Positions 57,131 through 64,000 of a stretch of 64,000 nt of DNA are shown one piece after another. The DNA comes from Alicyclobacillus contaminans DSM 17975. GTDB taxonomy: Bacteria > Bacillota > Bacilli > Alicyclobacillales > Alicyclobacillaceae. The notes beneath the pieces are model-generated. The model worked only from the letters and a program-made list of their open reading frames with translations. It searched no databases and was not told where the DNA came from. Positions within the stretch are counted from its first letter, which is position 1; every line of letters starts with the position of its first letter. Both the position numbers and the translations under genes were made by a program. The stretch is taken from contig NZ_AUCA01000003.1 of NCBI RefSeq assembly GCF_000429525.1, positions 51,393 to 115,392 of the forward strand, read 5' to 3'.

Positions 57131-58151
57131 GGTCATCCCCCCGCATCCGCTGCCCCTGTCTTCGCCTGAGAAGAAACAGGAAAAATGGCGCCCCCAAGCA
57201 GGACGTGACAATGCCGACATTCAATTCAATGGGGTACAGGATGAAGCGCGCTCCCAGGTCGGACCACACCAGCAATGCGGCGCCGCCGATGGCGGCGGCG
57301 AGAAGCAGCGATCGGTGCAGGGGCCCAAGCACCAGCCGCAGGATGTGCGGCACAATCAATCCCACAAAGCCAATGCTTCCCGTCATGCTGACGCAGGTTC
57401 CCACGACCAGCGCGGCGGTCCACAAAGTCCAGCGCTTGGTCCACTCCAGCGGCACGCCCACGCCTTCCGCCTGCTCTTCGCCCAACGACAACACGTCCAG
57501 TGCGGGTGCCTGCAGGAAAAAGATGCACCATCCTGCAACAACCACCACGGTCAACAGGCCAATCTGCGGCCAGGTGCAGCCATCGAGGCCGCCCATCAAC
57601 CAGAACATCATCTGCTGCATCGTCTGCAGCGGAACCGTGGACAGCAACAGCGACACCACCGCACTGCACAGGGAGGACAGCGCCACCCCCGACAACAGCA
57701 GCGAAGAAACGGACGTGCGACCACGTATGGTGGCGAGCCGGTAGACGCACAGCACCGCTGCCAATCCGCAGGTGAAGGATACTGCGGGAGCCACCCATAA
57801 TCCAAAGTGGATGAGTCCGGTCTGAACCATGACCACTGCGCCCAATGAGGCGCCGCCGGTCACGCCAATCACGGACGGATCGGCCATGGGATTCTGAAAG
57901 ATGGCCTGCAGCGCCACGCCGGCCATGGCCAGTCCCGCCCCGGTGAGTGCCGCGAGCACGAGGCGCGGGAGGCGGATGGCTCCGAGCACCACCGCATCCG
58001 TGCCTCCCCCGCCGTGTATGTATGCGAGCAAATCCACGGGAATCTTCGAGAAGGGTACCGCCACCGGCCCCGTGCAGAGCGAGAGCACCGCGCCCGCCAG
58101 CAGCACCGCCAACAGTGAGAGAAACACCAGACGCCGGCGCACGGTCCTCAT
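57123..58151 (-). CDS. btuC: vitamin B12 ABC transporter permease (FecCD family)
   Basis: A 342-residue FecCD-family permease with about ten helices. The family signature RLPRLVLAALTGAGLAMAG is followed by FQNPMADPSVIGVTGGASLGAV, and the conserved coupling segment GFVGLIVPHILR is near the C-terminus. The ATG overlaps the binding-protein gene stop (ATGA). Family members import siderophores, haem or B12; the cobalamin riboswitch upstream favours B12. Confidence 0.93.
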   Translation of the reverse strand: MRTVRRRLVFLSLLAVLLAGAVLSLCTGPVAVPFSKIPVDLLAYIHGGGGTDAVVLGAIRLPRLVLAALTGAGLAMAGVALQAIFQNPMADPSVIGVTGGASLGAVVMVQTGLIHFGLWVAPAVSFTCGLAAVLCVYRLATIRGRTSVSSLLLSGVALSSLCSAVVSLLLSTVPLQTMQQMMFWLMGGLDGCTWPQIGLLTVVVVAGWCIFFLQAPALDVLSLGEEQAEGVGVPLEWTKRWTLWTAALVVGTCVSMTGSIGFVGLIVPHILRLVLGPLHRSLLLAAAIGGAALLVWSDLGARFILYPIELNVGIVTSCLGAPFFLFLLRRRQGQRMRGDDHV

Positions 58152-59086
58152 GATTCGAATTTCAACGAAGGGTACAGCACTTTCGCCACATCCTCAACCC
58201 CCCGCGTGACATACTGGGATACGCTGGTTAAATCTGCGCTGTTCACGGTGTACACACGGTGATGTGCAATCGCCGAAACGTGTTGCAGCGCAGGATTGGA
58301 CAATAATTTCTGAACAAAGGCCTGGTCGTCGGTGGTGTCAATGATGACGTCAGGATTCAGCTTGACCACCTGTTCATCCGTGATTTTCTGCCACCCATGG
58401 AGGTCTTTCGCCGCGTTGATGCCTCCGGCGTGAACGATGACATCATTCACGGTGGTGTCGCTGCCAGCGGCATAGCCGAACGAACTGTAATCCAGCACCC
58501 GCAGTTTCGGCTGCCCTGAGACCTTTGTCGCGATGGTCTGCAGTTCGCGGTTCATGTTGGTTACGAGTTTGTCCGCGCCCTGCGGGTTGTCCACCAGTTG
58601 CCCAATCACTCGGATGTTGCGTTCAATGTCCGCGATGGACTGGAAATCATTGAATTCGTAGGCAGGAATGTGTGCCTGCTGAATCTGTTGGACAATGGCC
58701 GGCTCCGTGTATGAAGCCAGCAGCACCAGATCCGGCTTCGCGGCAATGACCTGCTCGGCGTTTGTGGTCTGAATGGTGGGAATCCCCCTTACCAACGAAG
58801 ACACGTTGGAGTAGGTGGGATTGGACGCATATTGGGTGACGAGGACGATGTCCGACTTCGGCACCAGCGCCGTCAAAATCTCGTCCGTCCCTTCCGTGGC
58901 AGATGCAATACGTTGCGGTTTCTTCGTAAGGGTCACAGTATGCCCGGCATCGTCGGTGCGTGTGAGCGGATAGGTCACCGCTGCGGTTTGGTTCTCAGGC
59001 GCTATGGTCTGCTGAGCGGATTCTTTGGCACAACCAACGAGCGCAGAAACAGTGATGAGTGCAGCAATCCATTGTGGCCATTTCAT
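58148..59086 (-). CDS. btuF: vitamin B12-binding lipoprotein
   Basis: Substrate-binding lipoprotein (312 residues) of the importer. It has a signal peptide with lipobox LVGC, then the periplasmic-binding type III fold, starting with DDAGHTVTLTKKPQRIAS and with VLDYSSFGYAAGSDTTVNDVI and NPDVIIDTT. The ATG at 59086 has GGAGG about nine bases upstream. First gene of the btuF-btuC-btuD operon, behind a cobalamin riboswitch. Confidence 0.92.
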   Translation of the reverse strand: MKWPQWIAALITVSALVGCAKESAQQTIAPENQTAAVTYPLTRTDDAGHTVTLTKKPQRIASATEGTDEILTALVPKSDIVLVTQYASNPTYSNVSSLVRGIPTIQTTNAEQVIAAKPDLVLLASYTEPAIVQQIQQAHIPAYEFNDFQSIADIERNIRVIGQLVDNPQGADKLVTNMNRELQTIATKVSGQPKLRVLDYSSFGYAAGSDTTVNDVIVHAGGINAAKDLHGWQKITDEQVVKLNPDVIIDTTDDQAFVQKLLSNPALQHVSAIAHHRVYTVNSADLTSVSQYVTRGVEDVAKVLYPSLKFES

Positions 59087-59126
59087 CGTTCGGTTCCTCC
59101 TGATGCCTCCATCAGGCGATCCCTTC

Positions 59127-59157
59127 AAAAAACCACCTCTGCGCCCGCAGAGATGGT
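59127..59157 (-). terminator. terminator between the cobalamin riboswitch and btuF
   Basis: Eleven-pair stem (ACCATCTCTGC/GCAGAGGTGGT, one G-U) with a four-base loop, followed by a run of T residues. It lies 40 bases upstream of the btuF ATG, consistent with a riboswitch-controlled terminator. Confidence 0.88.
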
Positions 59158-59234
59158 TGTGGTTGGAGGTATGCATCACGCATGAAAGGTATGTCCATAC
59201 CTTGTTCCAACGCAACCTCTCCTCGAAGGTTTCG

Positions 59235-59411
59235 CGCATACACACTTCAGGCAGGTCTCCTGACTCGCAGCGAAAACCTGTGCATGCCTTCCCACAACCT
59301 ATGCAGTGACAGGCACAGCAAATCACAAACGCTGCTCACAGTGGCGGGACCGTACCGGATTCGCACCGGTTTCCCTATTCTCTCTGAAATTCAGAGCACC
59401 TGAAGCGGTTT
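59235..59411 (-). promoter_or_regulatory. cobalamin riboswitch
   Basis: Contains the core GGTGCGAATCCGG, ACGGTCCCGCCACTGTG with the B12 element, and the 3' GAGTCAGGAGACCTGCC. All are in the proper order on the minus strand upstream of btuFCD. Confidence 0.96.
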
Positions 59412-59427
59412 ATGGGGTTTGGTTGTG

Positions 59428-59456
59428 ATGATAGAGGAGCCTTCACCGTTGGTCAA
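59428..59456 (-). promoter_or_regulatory. promoter of the cobalamin riboswitch-btu operon
   Basis: -35 TTGACC (59456-59451), 17-base spacer, -10 TATCAT (59433-59428). Confidence 0.75.
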
Positions 59457-59459
59457 GTG

Positions 59460-59501
59460 CTGCGGGCGGACCCCCCATGCTCGGTGGATGTCCGCCCGCA
59501 G
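59460..59501. terminator. 12-pair perfect hairpin after the asparagine-rich lipoprotein gene
   Basis: CTGCGGGCGGAC/GTCCGCCCGCAG around an 18-base loop, 25 bases past the lipoprotein stop. No T-tract. Terminator role is judged by position. Confidence 0.5.
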
Positions 59502-59525
59502 ACGATGTTTGGGGAGTGAAATCAA

Positions 59526-60242
59526 TCAGTGGTTCGTGATGGACGGCGTGGTGGCATGGCGCGTCACCTGGATGAAGTCCACCACCTGGTTCGCAGCGGC
59601 GGTCGCGGCGGTTCCGTTCACCACAAGCGCGTAGACGCCAGGCGCCGGCGCCGTGAACGTGTGACCGTTGGTCAACAGGTGACCGTCTCGCGTCGTGATG
59701 GCCGTCCCCGGCGTACGGTTGTTATACGGAACCACGTACACGTTGTTCGCCCACCCAGCCCCTTTTGGACTGGTCACACGCACGCTCCACCCCAGCGGCA
59801 CGGTGATGGTGGCGGCCGACGCCCAGTTCGCGCGCGTTCCGCCGATGCCCGTCCGGGTGTTGTTCGGACCTGCGGCGGTTCCGCCAGTGACGGCGTTGCC
59901 GCGCACCGTGGTGTCGGCGAGACGGACATCGACGCGACGGGCCGCATGATTGAATGCGACCGTTTGCGATCCGCTGTACACATCGCCGGTCGCCCAAGCC
60001 CCCGTGCCATTGACGCCGTTGCGGAACGCTCCGCCGACGGCGTTGCCGGTTCTGGCAATGCCGTTGCCGACAGCGTTGGCGCCGCCGCCAATGATATTGC
60101 CGGTTCCGCGAACCACATTGCCGGTGGTATTCCCGACAAAACCGGCCGCGTTGCCCGCCGCATTGCCCGCGTTGTTGGCGCCGTTGCCACAGCCTGTGAC
60201 TGTCACAAGCGCCAGGACAGCCAGAGCAGCTTTCCACTTCAA
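59526..60242 (-). CDS. Asn/Gly-rich lipoprotein with sulfocyanin-like beta domain lacking copper ligands
   Basis: A 238-residue lipoprotein (signal peptide with TGC lipobox). After the acylated Cys comes a repetitive run of GN-containing tetrads (GNAAG, GNTTG, GNVVR, GNIIG) over about 60 residues. A beta-rich domain follows, whose segments ITVPLGWSVRVT, VYVVPY and APAPGVYALVVNG resemble cupredoxin/sulfocyanin strands. Beyond the lipobox it contains no Cys and no Met, so a type 1 copper site is impossible. The start is TTG 60242, nine bases after GGGAGG. I would call it surface protein of unknown role; the fold relation is inference. Confidence 0.7.
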   Translation of the reverse strand: MKWKAALAVLALVTVTGCGNGANNAGNAAGNAAGFVGNTTGNVVRGTGNIIGGGANAVGNGIARTGNAVGGAFRNGVNGTGAWATGDVYSGSQTVAFNHAARRVDVRLADTTVRGNAVTGGTAAGPNNTRTGIGGTRANWASAATITVPLGWSVRVTSPKGAGWANNVYVVPYNNRTPGTAITTRDGHLLTNGHTFTAPAPGVYALVVNGTAATAAANQVVDFIQVTRHATTPSITNH

Positions 60243-60427
60243 GACACATCGCCTCCCTTCAGAGGGAGTGTTCCCGCGCCGTGGCTTCCTCATCCGACTC
60301 ATGCGGCCGGATTTCGCAAAAAGTCACTCGACATTTGGAAAGCGTCCGCCCATTTCGTACAATACAAGTGTCGTGGGAGTCGGAGTGGATGGTCCGAACT
60401 CCGGATACAAAGGGAGGAATCGCAATC

Positions 60428-60679
60428 GTGGCAGACATCCTTGTGCCTGATTTAGGAGAAACCACCCGCCAGGCCACCGTCGGCGCGTGGCTGAAACGGA
60501 CCGGAGACCGCGTACAGGCAGGCGAACCGGTGGTCGAATTGGAGACGGAAAAAGTGAATTTGGAAGTTGTTGCCGAATCCGACGGCGTGCTGGGTACCAT
60601 TCATCGTCAAACCGGGGATACGGTCACCGTGGGCGATATATTGGCCACGTTGGATCTCGCAGACAGTCGCCAATCGTGA
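60428..60679 (+). CDS. stand-alone lipoyl/biotinyl-attachment domain protein
   Basis: An 83-residue protein consisting solely of an E2-type lipoyl domain: ILVPDLGETTRQATVGAWLK, then the lipoylation loop ETEKVNLEV with the acceptor Lys, and ending at the domain boundary. There is no peripheral-subunit-binding or catalytic domain. The start is GTG 60428, after AGGGAGG. The flanking genes are unrelated lipoproteins, with no 2-oxoacid dehydrogenase genes. It may be a free lipoyl carrier or a remnant of a larger E2 gene, though the frame ends cleanly with a stop. Confidence 0.8.
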   Translation: MADILVPDLGETTRQATVGAWLKRTGDRVQAGEPVVELETEKVNLEVVAESDGVLGTIHRQTGDTVTVGDILATLDLADSRQS

Positions 60680-60810
60680 TGTCAGGCATCATCCCGATGG
60701 GACTTCTGCCCCGCGTTGAACGATGGTATGCTTGGCATAGAAAGGGCCAGCGGAACGTCACACAGGAGAAACAGCCCGTGAATTGTCCGGGACAAAGGAG
60801 AGAACGCAAC

Positions 60811-61281
60811 ATGAACCGTTCATTGAGGCGCTACGTCATTCCCACTGCAGCCATCTCCATCTTTGCACTGTTGACTGGATGCAGCAGTTCCTCCGGAGGC
60901 GGTAGCCCGGTCAATAACACGGTGGTCTCCGGTCCCAGCAATCAGACCGACAACAGCGCCCCGCCAACCACCAACAGCCCGTCGGCAAACATCCCCTCAC
61001 CCGCTCGGGAATCGGGGATTCATTCCAATGCAGATGCGGTGAAACTGGTGCAAACGCTGTTCCAATCCCAGCTGGCGAAAGACAAAAATTTAATGATTCA
61101 AGTGGATCATACCAGTACAGAAGCTGGCCATACGGTCTATTCTGTCCATGTTTTCGACAGCACATCCAACCATGTGGCAACCATCGCCTGGGTGGACGTG
61201 CGTGACGATGGTATGGTGCGCGATGGCATCGCCCGGGATGCCTGGACAACGCCATCCGACTACCAGTCCAAACACGCCTGA
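60811..61281 (+). CDS. lipoprotein of unknown function
   Basis: A 156-residue protein with signal peptide and lipobox LTGC, then a Ser/Gly/Asn/Pro-rich linker of about 55 residues. A small C-terminal alpha/beta domain (SNADAVKLVQTLFQSQLAKD, then VYSVHVFDSTSNHVATIAWVDV) looks like a PepSY-type or YcdB-like fold, but I cannot assign it. The ATG at 60811 follows AAAGGAGAG. It is convergent with ccdC across a perfect 14-pair hairpin. Confidence 0.75.
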   Translation: MNRSLRRYVIPTAAISIFALLTGCSSSSGGGSPVNNTVVSGPSNQTDNSAPPTTNSPSANIPSPARESGIHSNADAVKLVQTLFQSQLAKDKNLMIQVDHTSTEAGHTVYSVHVFDSTSNHVATIAWVDVRDDGMVRDGIARDAWTTPSDYQSKHA

Positions 61282-61300
61282 AGAACGGACGGCAAATGGT

Positions 61301-61333
61301 CGTCAACCGGCCGCGTCATGCGGCCGGTTGACG
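61301..61333. terminator. perfect 14-pair hairpin between convergent genes
   Basis: CGTCAACCGGCCGC and its exact complement around GTCAT, between the lipoprotein and ccdC stops. Weak T-tail. Probable bidirectional terminator. Confidence 0.65.
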
Positions 61334-61334
61334 T

Positions 61335-61820
61335 TCAGGACACCTGTTCGCGCGGCAGTGCAGCGGTGGCCCGCAAGCGGCGGTAATTGAGATACATCAA
61401 GATACGCCACGGCAGCAGCATGGAGAAAGCGAGAATGAAGAACAGGGCTGCCGTTTGCGGAATGGACACGTAATCCTCAATGTACTGGTGGAGTGCAATT
61501 CGCAGAACCACGAGGACAAGCAGGACAACCACAAACCCCTTTGAACGTTTCAGATACACCTTTCCATCCGCCACGAACATTCTCGATGTCGCCACCAACG
61601 GTGCGCACAACAGCAGACCTGCCAATATCGCCAGCCCCGCATACGAGAGCGGTACGTGAGTCTCTGGCACCACGAACATGAGAAATCCAGTGCTCATGCC
61701 GACAGGGGGAATCAGTATCTTCTTCGCCGATGTCGGCGACTTCGAGGCTTTGAGGCGGATCACAATCACACTGAGAGCAAACAGAATCAGAATGATACTA
61801 CTGATCCATGCGGCAATCAC
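61335..61820 (-). CDS. ccdC: CcdC-like (DUF1453) membrane protein
   Basis: A 161-residue protein with four or five helices and the CcdC signature KKILIPPVGMSTGFLMFV plus YLKRSKGFVVVLL. In B. subtilis ccdC lies next to ccdA of cytochrome c maturation, but its own role is unclear and dispensable. GTG 61820 is eight bases after AAAAGGAGG (TTG 61823 at five bases is possible), giving the family length. Upstream in-frame ATGs overlap this ribosome site and are rejected. Confidence 0.83.
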   Translation of the reverse strand: MIAAWISSIILILFALSVIVIRLKASKSPTSAKKILIPPVGMSTGFLMFVVPETHVPLSYAGLAILAGLLLCAPLVATSRMFVADGKVYLKRSKGFVVVLLVLVVLRIALHQYIEDYVSIPQTAALFFILAFSMLLPWRILMYLNYRRLRATAALPREQVS

Positions 61821-61995
61821 CAACGACGCCTCCTTTTCCATTCGAGACGAGACACGCACTCATTCCCCATTATACCGTGAGGCCGTATCCACCAAAGCGC
61901 AGTCGGCCCGACAGATGTGAAAGATGTCCGAATCCGAGTCACCGACTCCTGCTTGACATCCTCGACCACTGCGTCAAAATCATTGTAATCATTTT

Positions 61996-62010
61996 TGATA
62001 ATGATTGTAT
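61996..62010 (+). promoter_or_regulatory. candidate Fur-family box
   Basis: TGATAAT, one base, ATTGTAT resembles the 7-1-7 Fur/Zur/PerR box (12 of 14 positions agree with TGATAAT-N-ATTATCA). It lies about 10 bases upstream of the ATG at 62019 in front of the HTH pseudogene. Confidence 0.4.
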
Positions 62011-62018
62011 TTGAGGTG

Positions 62019-62193
62019 ATGCGCGACGAAGGAACCACTCGAATCCAAAGCAGATATCTTATTGCATCCGATTCGCCTGCGCATCATCGGACTGCTCGCC
62101 TCAGGACATCCGTTGACCGCCCAGAAGATGCTCGGGCAACTCCCGGACGTCCCCGTGGCCACACTGTATCGTCACCTCAATAAGCTGGTGTAG
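62019..62193 (+). pseudogene. degraded winged-helix (HTH_20/ArsR-like) regulator
   Basis: The frame carrying KADILLHPIRLRIIGLLASGHP and VPVATLYRHLNKLV is a recognisable HTH_20 DNA-binding domain. It has no usable start codon: the only ATG/GTG with GAGGTG is in another frame, so at least one base is lost or gained near 62020-62040. It ends at a TAG (62191-62193) in the sequence LVxAG, where homologues have Glu. The ligand-binding C-terminus is absent. It is a pseudogene next to a second broken gene. Confidence 0.75.
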
Positions 62194-62197
62194 GCCG

Positions 62198-62760
62198 GTA
62201 ATAGTCTTCTGGGGAATGTTTGTCCGCTTCGGCGTCCCGATGCATTGGTAGGCATTCGCCGTGGGCGTGATGGGGTGGCTGGTGGCGATGTTGATGCGCG
62301 GCCCGATTGCCGCACTGGTGCGCAAATGGCCCGAGGATCGGGCCACACGGGTAATGGGTGCAGCATCAGGGCCCCTCGAAGAATGCGTCCGGGCAATCGC
62401 ACTCTTCGCCGTGGGGCGGTCATTCGACACCGCCGCTTCGCCGGGCCAAGGCTGGGCGTTTATGGAAGTTCTGTTGACCATCGTCAACGGGGCCGTGTTG
62501 ATTCAGGTGTTGAACCGTTCGACGAAAAAGCAGAACAGGTCAAACAGATCCTTCAGAACTCAAGGCAACTTAGCGCAAGTCCATTGCTTGGCGTTGTCGA
62601 GCGCATTGTTGCGAGCGCGTACCACATCGGCAGCACCTTGTTAATAGCTCGGAGTCTGTGGCTGGTGATTCTCATGATTCCCGTCCACAGCCTGTTCAAC
62701 CTGACCACTGTCCGACTCGGAAAGAAGTCCATCCTTACAGCCGAGGCTTGTGTCACGGTG
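62198..62760 (+). pseudogene. degraded YhfC-family intramembrane protein gene
   Basis: Two frames together give a YhfC-like polypeptide. Frame 1 part: MFVRFGVPMHW, an in-frame TAG at 62249-62251, then AFAVGVMGWLVAMLMRGP and GPLEECVRAIALFA with GQGWAFMEVLL. After a frameshift near 62510 the other frame continues with DEKAEQVKQILQ, PLLGVVERIVASAYHIGSTLLI and LVILMIPVHSLFN. The conserved Glu and His of the YhfC protease-like core can be seen in their expected order. It is broken by one nonsense codon and one frameshift, with a missing N-terminus. Confidence 0.72.
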
Positions 62761-62835
62761 ACGGGCGTCGTGGATTCGTTTCCGGTGTGTACGCTTCAGG
62801 GATGTAGAGATTGATTCAAGAAGGAGGTCCAGCCC

Positions 62836-63156
62836 ATGCTGGTCGTAACAACGGAGAACATTCCAGGTTATCAGGTTGAAAAGGTGATTGGACAGGTGTT
62901 TGGCGTGGTGGTGCGAAGCCGCGGCCTCGGCGGGAATATCACCGCAGCGCTGCGGAGCCTGGCCGGCGGCGAGATCAAAGAGTACACGGAAATGCTGGAA
63001 GACGCCCGCAAGGCGGCCATCGATAGACTCGTTCAAAACGCGCACACCATGGGTGCAAACGCGGTGGTCATGATGCGGTTTGACTCCAGTGAGATTGGGC
63101 AGACGATGTCTGAAGTGGTCGCCTACGGCACAGCGGTCGTCGTCCGTGAGGGATAA
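62836..63156 (+). CDS. YbjQ family (UPF0145) protein
   Basis: A 106-residue protein of the YbjQ/UPF0145 family, compact homopentameric domains sometimes called heavy-metal-binding. The signature [25 protein letters not shown] and the C-terminal [16 protein letters not shown] are intact. The ATG at 62836 has AAGGAGG eight bases upstream. A small membrane-protein gene starts four bases after its stop, implying an operon. The molecular role is unknown. Confidence 0.9.
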   Translation: MLVVTTENIPGYQVEKVIGQVFGVVVRSRGLGGNITAALRSLAGGEIKEYTEMLEDARKAAIDRLVQNAHTMGANAVVMMRFDSSEIGQTMSEVVAYGTAVVVREG

Positions 63157-63159
63157 TCC

Positions 63160-63393
63160 GTGGGGCGATGGGTTTCGTATTACTTTCTGTTTGAGCTCGC
63201 CATCGTCGTTCTCGCCATTCTGACGACGATGTGGTTTCGGGCACGCCGGCGACGGGCGAGGTTAAAAGAGCCTCCGAAGGGATTTGTACTTACAGATGAA
63301 TCGTTTATCGATCCCACCACCGGCGTGAAGCAACGCGTATGGTACAATCCGAACACAGGCGAACGCTACTACGAGACCTGGGAAGACGAATAG
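63160..63393 (+). CDS. small single-span membrane protein downstream of ybjQ
   Basis: A 77-residue protein with one N-terminal membrane helix (YYFLFELAIVVLAILTTMWF), a basic patch (RARRRRARLK) and a C-terminal cytoplasmic segment containing PPKGFVLTDESFIDPTTGVK and WYNPNTGERYYETW. The start is GTG 63160, with AGGGAT upstream. It is not recognised; the tail resembles small domains found with YbjQ-like genes. A GC hairpin follows its stop (63399-63419). Confidence 0.65.
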   Translation: MGRWVSYYFLFELAIVVLAILTTMWFRARRRRARLKEPPKGFVLTDESFIDPTTGVKQRVWYNPNTGERYYETWEDE

Positions 63394-63708
63394 ACGCAGC
63401 CGGGGGCCCCCCCCCGGCCACAGCGAACCTCATTTAACCGTGCTCGGTTCCAAAGCGTGTACGTAAAGAACGAACATTCGGGGGATCACCTTCCATCTGT
63501 GATACCGCTGTGCCAAATGAGTCTACTTTTTTATCGGATTGCCGATGGGTACAAGGTGATTCATCAAGCCGATTGGAAAGCTGTCTCCCGGAAAAGGTAT
63601 GACTTCAATGTATGTGCTCCCTTTCTGGAAGAAATACTGAGGAGATTCGGAGGGATCATCTAGTGCCCCTTCAGGCAACGTAGTTTGAGGAAAGTGGAGG
63701 ATCAACCA
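63394..63708. other. intergenic region before the transposase
   Basis: About 315 bases with no supported gene. It holds a CCGGGGG/CCCCCGG hairpin at 63400-63419. One short open frame (63457-63663) lacks a ribosome site and any recognisable motif. The left end of the insertion sequence is probably in here, but I cannot define its terminal repeat. Confidence 0.4.
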
Positions 63709-64000
63709 GTGGAATGGAGAATATCACCAACGGTGGTGATATTCATGTGCCTGTATGTCCGTGAATTGAGCCCTGCCGAGGGTAACAGATTGGTTCGTAT
63801 TGCCCGTAAGGGGTCCAATCCGGTCTCCGTGCGTAGAGCACTGGTTGTCCTGGCTTCTGCTCAACGAATGAAGGTCCCCGAAATCGCACGACTCTATCAC
63901 TTGTCGGAGGAACATGTCCGCCATGTGATTCACGCATTTAACGAGAAAGGCTTTGAGGCTCTTCAACCCCGCTATGGTGGTGGACGTCCCAGGACGTTCA
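63709..64000 (+). mobile_element. IS630-family transposase, 5' part, cut by window edge
   Basis: The N-terminal helix-turn-helix of an IS630-type DDE transposase: YVRELSPAEGNRL, then SVRRALVVLASAQRMKVPEIARLYHL and HVIHAFNEKGFEALQPRYGGGRP, a characteristic family segment. The catalytic DDE domain is beyond the window. GTG 63709 (GGAGG eight bases upstream) and ATG 63745 are both in frame. A perfect 10-pair hairpin (63719-63744) ends exactly at the ATG, and may limit transposase translation. Intact or not cannot be judged. Confidence 0.88.

Noticed and set aside
59990..60180. Short-period repeats that might suggest a CRISPR or minisatellite
   Set aside because: They are in-frame GN-tetrad codons of a lipoprotein with variable sequence, without constant repeats and spacers.
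62261..62644. A 127-codon frame that could be annotated as a normal hypothetical protein
   Set aside because: It is the middle part of the broken YhfC-like gene. Its N-terminal sequence continues upstream across a TAG, and its true C-terminus is in another frame.
63457..63663. Open frame of 68 codons before the transposase
   Set aside because: No ribosome site and no similarity that I can see. It may be part of the insertion sequence end or random.

Overview
The window is a GC-rich chromosomal segment of an aerobic, endospore-forming Firmicute, most likely a member of the Alicyclobacillaceae. The evidence is gene content and order. The block relA-apt-recJ-(CDF)-secF-secD-comN / spoVB / yrbG(DUF421) ... 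yrzE / yajC-tgt-queA ... ruvB-ruvA-ruvC follows the same order as the corresponding Bacillus subtilis region. Spore genes (spoVB, yunB, a SafA-like LysM protein, a CotS/YutH-like protein), T-box leaders and strong AAGGAGG-type ribosome binding sites also point to Firmicutes. Many genes start with TTG or GTG. I see no rRNA, tRNA, CRISPR array or prophage.

Layout. 1-7.6 kb (minus strand): stringent response (relA, cut by the window edge), apt, recJ, a CDF metal exporter and secF/secD. 7.6-13.3 kb: comN, spoVB, a DUF421 protein, a tandem-GGDEF membrane protein inserted into the conserved order, and yrzE. 13.4-20.5 kb: yajC, tgt and queA (queuosine), an inserted sigI-rsgI pair, then ruvBAC. 20.7-24.9 kb: two ABC-2 transporters and a YtrA-type GntR repressor with a textbook operator. 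25-30.8 kb: a small exported protein, yebC, NAD synthetase split into two genes, and a spore-coat cluster ending in yunB. 30.9-43.4 kb: T-box controlled tyrS, a class A PBP with a C-terminal FN3 domain, mutS2, a YvlD-like protein, cvpA, zapA, and T-box controlled pheS-pheT. 43.7-46.6 kb: an unknown gene, then a c-di-GMP-I riboswitch, a 26-residue membrane peptide, a terminator, a DUF5317 protein and a PAS histidine kinase. 46.8-55.2 kb: a Pho regulon block (pstB-phoU-phoP and pstS-pstC-pstA, plus a UDP-sugar dehydrogenase/glycosyltransferase pair), with three four-repeat PhoP boxes. 55.2-59.5 kb: an orphan Rieske oxygenase and a cobalamin-riboswitch-controlled vitamin B12 ABC transporter. 59.5-64 kb: accessory DNA with an asparagine/glycine-rich lipoprotein, a stand-alone lipoyl domain, a second lipoprotein, ccdC, a decayed HTH-YhfC gene pair, a YbjQ protein and the start of an IS630-family transposase.

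How the parts connect. The Pho boxes tie phosphate uptake to a nucleotide-sugar/glycan pair, as the tua operon does in Bacillus. The T-boxes couple tyrS and pheST to tRNA charging. The cobalamin riboswitch identifies the FecCD-type transporter's substrate. The most unusual arrangement is the c-di-GMP riboswitch whose P1 helix abuts the ribosome binding site of a 26-codon ORF, itself followed by an intrinsic terminator and then a sporulation-kinase-like gene pair. This suggests c-di-GMP control of a signalling kinase. Start codons below were chosen by Shine-Dalgarno position and overlap geometry and often differ from the longest open frame.
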